A stretch of DNA of 57,610 nt from Nemertoderma westbladi (Eukaryota; Xenacoelomorpha; Nemertodermatida; Nemertodermatidae): positions 1-57,610 of the forward strand of contig JAUCBJ010008763.1 in assembly GCA_032718475.1 (NCBI GenBank). The letters run 5' to 3'. Positions 52,090 to 57,610 of this stretch are shown here, in pieces. The notes under the pieces are model-generated. The model worked only from the letters and a program-made list of their open reading frames with translations. It ran no database searches and was not told the origin of the DNA. The position numbers and the translations under genes were made by a program. Positions within the stretch are counted from its first letter, which is position 1; every line of letters starts with the position of its first letter.

Positions 52090-52636
52090 TATAAAATGCG
52101 GCATTCATGAAAGGAACTTCTGAGTCAAGTTGGCTTGTCAATCACAGCCAGTGAATAGAGGCTGAGTGTAAGTAAAGCCCAGGATGTTGGCAGATAGAAA
52201 AAGGCTTCGATTTGCGGACATTCCCTCCCAACCCCCCCCCCCCCCCCCCCCCCCGGACAGTACCCTTCCGTTCGAGTAGGACACTACTGTTTTAATAATT
52301 TCGCACGTTTATTTTTCATTTTGTAAGGTAAACATAGAACATTTTTATTTTAAATATTTTCTTGACCCTTTATTAACCTCGCTCGCACACGGTAAATATA
52401 ATGCCTCGAGAATTAATAGTGAAAACATTTTAACGTTTTTTCCCATGTAATAAATAATTATTGTGTTTTATCTGTGTATCTGTGTTGAATATAATGAATA
52501 TATTGACAATTAATTTCGCTGGAGTTAATTAGAAGTTCGATGGATTTAATATATATATATATAGTAAGGTCATGTGTGAATCATACTTGGGCATATATGG
52601 TGAGTGTGCATGGGGGGGGGGGGGGGGGGGGGGGGG
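52090..52636. other. Spacer with long C and G homopolymers
   Basis: No gene. A 23-bp C-run lies at 52232-52254 and a 25-bp G-run at 52612-52636, the latter directly abutting the BEL2 LTR. A TA microsatellite lies near 52550-52561. Confidence 0.7.
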
Positions 52637-53825
52637 TGTAAAAGCTTTTGTGGGATAACTGATACGTTTGCCTTTGCTGGCCAGTTCCCCCCCAGTCGCT
52701 AGAATACTCTCAAAGGGATTTATAACTAAAATAGTGCAAGCTACCAGCTTATTGGCTGATGTGCTGTACGGAGATATCTGGGCTCAGTTTAATCGGCCAA
52801 CTAGCTTAGAGAGGTTGCCTTAGCCTTGCTGTCCGTATCGGCCAATAGAATTTGAGTGGGCGTTGATTTCGACCTATCCCAGAGCTACTGAACTGAATTT
52901 CCTATCTGTATGCTCATCCTCTGTGTTGGACGGGAGCTTCGGGGAATAAGGGTGGTTGGTATCCTCGTATAGTCTAGTAGTCATATGATTTTATATGATT
53001 CTGTTGTTGTGTTCCCATTTTTCGCCATAACACCGGCTTTTTGGGAAGAACTCTAGTAAAACTGCTTAAATTATCGAAAGTATAAACTGTTACCCTACCG
53101 ATCAATCTAATCAATCAACCTACCTATTAATCATATTGTTTGTACTGTTATTTACCGTCAGTTATTAATTGTATCTATTTGTTGATGGAAATATTGCTCT
53201 TTGGAGAATACTGATAAATCACCCAAATTTCCCAATTTTCTTGATACACTACAGGTTAGAGAGACAGGCTATATATAACAATTGCGATTTATATTAATGT
53301 GGTGTGTATTGAATCTAATGTTATTTAGCAGACCCTACATGAGTCAATTGCTGCTCTCTTTATGTGTGATCAAATTTACTGACGGTCGGCAGAATAGTGT
53401 GCATGATTGTGATTGGTAACAAAGCATTTCCTAAAGAATGCGCTTTATACTTTAATCATAAGCAGTATCGTTGCGTTTAGTATAAGTCCTAGTTCTGTTT
53501 AAATAGATAGAGCGCCACGTCCTAAAGGAACTGTTAATATTTCCCGAAAGCCAATAATATCTGTCAGAAATTAATTATTAACGATCTATCGAATAATACA
53601 GTAAGTTTACACTGCAACCTTACACTGCAATAATAAAATTTAAGCAGCCGAATTCAGCCTCCCGGGTGTAGATCCATCGGGTGAATGATCGCACATGGGC
53701 TGACTTCGGGTAATGTTTTGTTTATTAGCATAAAATATTGTCGTGTGCTAAAGGTGTTTTAATTAACTAAAAGACATATAAATTTTGGCAGGTTAAACTG
53801 CTAAAAGTCTTCAAAAGCGCGAACA
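52637..53825 (+). repeat. BEL2 5' LTR
   Basis: About 1189 bp, TGTAAAAGC...GCGCGAACA. Start and end are set by alignment with the BEL1 LTR. Similarity is good from about 53100 on and weak before, so the promoter (U3) region has changed most. Confidence 0.8.
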
Positions 53826-53842
53826 GTAACAGTTTATTATCT

Positions 53843-53859
53843 TATTGCAGTAGGCAATA
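53843..53859 (+). other. Conserved stem-loop after BEL2 LTR
   Basis: The same TATTGC / AGTAG / GCAATA stem-loop as in BEL1 (27919-27935), 17 bases after the LTR end, within otherwise changed flanks. Confidence 0.5.
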
Positions 53860-55788
53860 AGGTTGCCAAATACCGTAGTGACCGGTAAACCTGAACCGGT
53901 ACTTCTGTAGGTCAGTAGGCCCAACTGCTAGAACCGGTACTGCTGTAGGTCCGTAGGTCCAACTGCAAGAACCGGTACTTCTGCAGGTCTGTAGGCCCAA
54001 CTGTCCTAACCGGTACTGCTGTATAAGTACATTAGTATTATTCGATTTTGATTATTGTATACCGGTAGGTCTTAATACTTAATCAGGGACTGCAGCCCTG
54101 AATTTTTATTGAGATTCTACTTATTTCTGTCGGTTTTATTTACTAGTAAGCTAATATTGAACAGAAGGCGTGTGACCCTGCTCAGATTGTTCAGATAATT
54201 GTAGGCTGAGCTGCTGTCTGACTGTTGTTGAGTTTGGAGAGATTACGGCGTGTGTAGAGTTTGTCTGATAAAGTGCCGTTAGTAAGTTGGGGCAGCCATA
54301 TGCAGTAAGGTCAATCCCCTCTTAAAGAATAAGTCGTACTACCGTGTTAGAACGCATACTAACTAACAGTTTCAGAATCTGCACATACTGTAGTTTGTTT
54401 AGGCTTGATAGTAGTCTGCCAGCGTTTGGTTTGTATTTTGTTTGAGTATTCTGTACGGGTAGCGTAATATTTATTATTCAGAGTTTATGCGATTATTCGC
54501 AACATTCATGTCCCCAAGTTTATTCCTACAGTAATTGTGCTTGTTATACATACCGTTATAGTTAAACTAACCCCGGTACTACATCAGGGCTGCTCGGCGT
54601 AGGTAAAGACTGGAGATTTTGTGCTTCGGTCACTCCAGCAGATGCCGTGGTTCTTTTAACTGTTCAAGTATATTTAACTACTGATTATTTGTTATACCGG
54701 TACTTGTACCTAATTTAGGGTTTAGTGTACAGTGCTTTCCGAAGTAATTAGTGTGGGCAGTATATTTGTGTTATAAAGTGGTTGATAGGCACATTCGTTA
54801 GCTCTATTAGCTTCTGGGTAGGAACAATCCGTGATACATAACGTAGTACCTATAGCGATACGGTTATAGGTCGTCAGGCGGTGGTATTTTCCTATCTGGA
54901 CAGTGCAATATATTTACTACTACTTATTATTCAAATACCGTAGTACCCTGTCCGTTGTAATAACCAGAATTCTAACCCTTTGTTAGGCTGGTTTGTAGAC
55001 TTCCTGTAAAATTACCCTAAAAATTCGTACGTAATATTTTTGTTGTGTTTAATTAGAGAATTAATCTCACCCATATCGTAAGTAATTTGTAGTATTAAGT
55101 AACTTAGGTAAATTAGAATTATCAGTTTTAGTGTCTTAATAAGTAACACTTCACTGAGAGCGCACAGCTTCTGTGTGGTGACTCCCCCAGAAATAATAAC
55201 ATTTATTTCAAATATTGACAGAACCCCTTTTAAACGGGTATATATCTATTATAAATCAACTCAAACGATTTATAAATAGTAGGCCTGCCATACAACAACT
55301 AGGTCTCACTGTCAGTTGGACTACTGCTTAAATAACGGTAATAAAGTAAGTTAAAGTAACTAAGTAACCCTAAAATATTCAGGAACTCAATTATTCTAAA
55401 AATAATTGACATACCGGTACTTACCATAGGCTTATTATATTTATTTCTATAAATTTGAGCTGAAATCATACCGGTACTCTGTAATTAATTCTAGTTCATA
55501 ATTATACTTATATACTATAAGTGTAAGCTGTATACCGGTATTCACGATAGGCCTATTATATATTTATATATATCTGTGCTAAATTTATATACCGGTACTC
55601 TGTGACAAACCTAGTTTATAATACTTATATATATTATAAGCATACCGGTATTCTAATATATTGTATATATATCACGTTATACTGAGTAACGGTACCGGTA
55701 ATAAATCGCTAGGCTTGCGGTCATACTGAATTACCAGACTTGCTTTAACTGAAACTATAGTAGTAGACATTCAACTGTATAGCTAAAC
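53860..55788 (+). other. BEL2 untranslated leader
   Basis: No gene. It is collinear with the BEL1 leader but has a single copy of the block that is duplicated there (54190-54480). It holds a TACCGGTA repeat cluster near 55409-55655. Confidence 0.65.
53893..54022 (+). repeat. 38-bp tandem repeat in BEL2 leader
   Basis: About 3.4 units at exact 38-bp spacing (53893, 53931, 53969, 54007). Each begins with AACCGGTACT and contains GTAGG(C/T)C(C/A)AACTG. BEL1 has only a trace of this block near 27950-28020. Confidence 0.8.
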
Positions 55789-57610
55789 ATGTCTGACACT
55801 CAGCAAAACCTGTCAGACAGTCTGATCGATACAACTATCTGTGATTCAGATAGGAGTGTGGAGCGAATAAGAAAGGAGTTCGGCTCACCTCCTACTGCAA
55901 AAAAGGTCATCCCTCCAGTAGTATCAGACCCTAGGCTAGTCCTCCATAGGTCCATCATAGGCACTCGGGCACAGGTAAAACGGAACCAAGAGGCAGTTGT
56001 CCCATCGCAGCAACATCTTGGTCAAGAACCTACTTCCCAGCGACCCGATAGCTCCAGCAGTTCGGATACTGTAGAGCTGACTCCCGAACATGGAGTGCAG
56101 ATGGCTGATACGGTCTACTCGGACCCCCTTCTTACTCTTCCTGCTGCAGTGCTAACTACTATATTCATTGCAGTGGAGGAACATCAAGCCGACTGGGCGA
56201 AGAATAAGCGAGCGACCCAAGATAATTACGCGGGATACGCCAGGGAAGAATTGATATCTATTGTCGAGTCACAATGGAACTTTCCCGGACTCGGACTTCC
56301 GTTGGATCTGTCCGAGGCTACTTGGGAAGATATACACAGGATGGGAGTGGCTAAAGATACAATGGATCCAGCTGTTTGGAAGAGGTCGGCAGCAGGATAT
56401 GTGCAGGGATTCTTCGGATCCTTGGATCGATTGGAAGATCAACTGTTTCGACAACCTCAAGGACCTCAAGAGCAAGAAGAGCTGCTATATTAAATACGCA
56501 AAAGAACCCTACGCATTCGACTAATCCTCTCAGCCTTTGAGGAAACTTCCAAAAGAAGACAGGACACGTCGCTGCAGGTTGCTGTCAAAACTTGGTTACA
56601 TCGGGTAGATCTCAAAGTACAGGAAACGGCCCAGTGGAAATCCCAGCTGGCTGAGAGATCAACCTGTGAAGAACAAACTGATGTCACCCTTTCTCAAGCG
56701 GAAAGCGAAGAGACCGCCGAGAAACCGCGAACTAGAGACGCTATCGACATTTATTTATCCGACTATCAGCGATTCCTAGGAGACGAAGAGTTGAGGAGAC
56801 GGCTGTCTGGACTTTCCCCTAATAGTGAAGGAACCAAGCTTGTGTTGGACTCAATCGATGCCGAAATGTTAGCTGCAAACCAAGCTGAATGTGATGAAAA
56901 ACTCCGCCTCACTAGAGTCCGAGAAGAACAAGTAAAGAAAGAACTGATAGAGAGAAGAAAGGTAGCAGCAGCAGCGACGGCGGAAGCAGAAGCAGAAAGA
57001 AAAGAAGCAGAAGCCGAAAGAAAGGCAAAAGCGGCAGAAGCAGAAGCCGAAAGAAAGGCAAAAGCGGCAGAAGCAGAAGCCGAAAGAAAGGCAAAAGAAA
57101 AGAAGCAGAAGCCGAAAGAAAGGCAAAAGCGGCAGAAGCAGAAGCCGAAAGAAAGGCAAAAGCGGCAGAAGCAGAAGCCGAAAGAAAGGCAAAAGCAGCA
57201 GAAGCAGAAGCCGAAAGAAAGGCAAAAGCGGCAGAAGCAGAAGCAGAAAGAAAAGAAGCAGAAGCCGAAAGAAAGGCAACAGTGGCAGAAGCAGAACGGA
57301 GAGCGTCTGAGGAGACTATCCAATTGGAGTTGGAAAATCTGCAAGAGACGCAGGACAGTATAAATAAACAGTTTACTGCTAATCAGATGCAGATGATGAG
57401 AAAATCTACTCCCAAGCGCCAGGGATACACATCCTCGGAGGAAGGCGATACTACCGATCCTGAAGGCGGAGGAAATAGATCTCATCTAAGTAGGCGTAGA
57501 AAAACATCTTACCGTCGCAAATTGCCTGATTTGCCCCCAGCTGTTAGAAGACAGCTAGCTAGCACAGACTTGAGTAGTATAGAACCTACGGCCCAAAGTA
57601 TTAAGTTCGA
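55789..57610 (+). pseudogene. gag: BEL2 gag (partial), one stop and repeat-associated frameshift
   Basis: This begins like BEL1 gag (MSDTQQNLSDSL) and follows it collinearly. A TAA at 56491-56493 stands where BEL1 has Gln (CAA); the frame then stays open. The coiled-coil segment (56.96-57.29 kb) has expanded into 33-bp units encoding an 11-residue A/E/R/K repeat. A frameshift near 57088 diverts the reading to a stop at 57363. Sequence after about 57290 is again gag-like in another frame up to the window end. Domains further on (zinc knuckles, protease, RT) are outside the window. Confidence 0.85.
56985..57290 (+). repeat. 33-bp coding repeat in BEL2 gag
   Basis: About seven to nine units of GCAGAAGCCGAAAGAAAGGC plus 13 bases, encoding an alternating Ala-Glu/Lys-Arg helix (AEAERKAK). 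In BEL1 the same region is shorter, with different GCAGTGGCAGCGGC-type units (31.25-31.43 kb). Confidence 0.85.

Larger units (their letters stand above)
52637..57610 (+). mobile_element. BEL2: second BEL/Pao element, cut by the window end
   Basis: A diverged relative of BEL1 in the same orientation. It has the 5' LTR (52637-53825), leader (53826-55788) and gag (from 55789). The 3' part lies beyond the window. Roughly 80-90% similarity to BEL1 by eye in leader and gag; the first 400 bp or so of the LTR are largely unrelated to BEL1. Confidence 0.9.

Overview
This is eukaryotic, metazoan-type DNA made almost entirely of nested mobile elements. I see no intron-bearing host gene, rRNA, intact tRNA or CRISPR array. 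The families present (a Maverick/Polinton with capsid genes, BEL/Pao LTR retrotransposons, PHD-type and other LINEs, piggyBac-like and Tc1/pogo-like non-autonomous elements, a tRNA-derived SINE scrap) and the abundance of ACCGGT and AGGCCT palindromes suggest a marine invertebrate, perhaps a deuterostome. The sequence alone does not name the species.

Layout. (1) 0.4-12.6 kb: a decaying Polinton/adintovirus-like element. Its main cluster lies on the minus strand. In transcription order it has a frameshifted unknown protein, a RING-finger protein, the packaging ATPase (split by a piggyBac-like element and preceded by a Tc1/pogo-like element), a minor virion protein, a 56-residue basic protein, a retroviral-type integrase, the penton-like single jelly-roll protein, a basic core-type protein, the major capsid protein, an adenain-type protease and a Polinton-conserved protein. 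One short gene (614-967) faces the cluster. No DNA polymerase B is visible. (2) 13.82-52.09 kb: a TIR-bounded element, here called X. It is present as two head-to-tail copies, X1 and X2, enclosed by one outer pair of 68-bp inverted repeats. X carries a single recognisable gene, whose product has the H-box and NC-box of the LRAT/PLAAT (H-rev107) family, and a large minisatellite of 41-bp hairpin units. (3) X1 is broken by 8.3 kb of LINE and MITE remnants (15.16-23.44 kb). (4) X2 is broken by a 20.3-kb BEL/Pao element, BEL1 (26756-47046), with 1144-bp LTRs and a 5-bp target duplication AATGT. BEL1 itself holds a PIF-like MITE and an intact-ORF2 LINE. (5) From 52637 to the window end: the 5' LTR, leader and gag of a second, diverged BEL/Pao element, BEL2.

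How the parts relate. The Polinton genes would together make a virion (capsid proteins, protease, packaging ATPase) and integrate it. Several are disabled by in-frame TGA codons, a homopolymer frameshift and a transposon insertion. BEL1 encodes gag, protease, RT, RNase H and integrase, but its reading frame is cut by stops and one frameshift although its LTRs are about 99% identical. BEL1 also has an unrecognised ORF between pol and the 3' LTR. The most unusual unit is X: a transposon-like element with an LRAT/PLAAT-like enzyme gene and a hairpin minisatellite. X1 keeps the catalytic Cys but lacks the N-terminal half of the gene. X2 keeps the N-terminus but has Arg at the Cys position.
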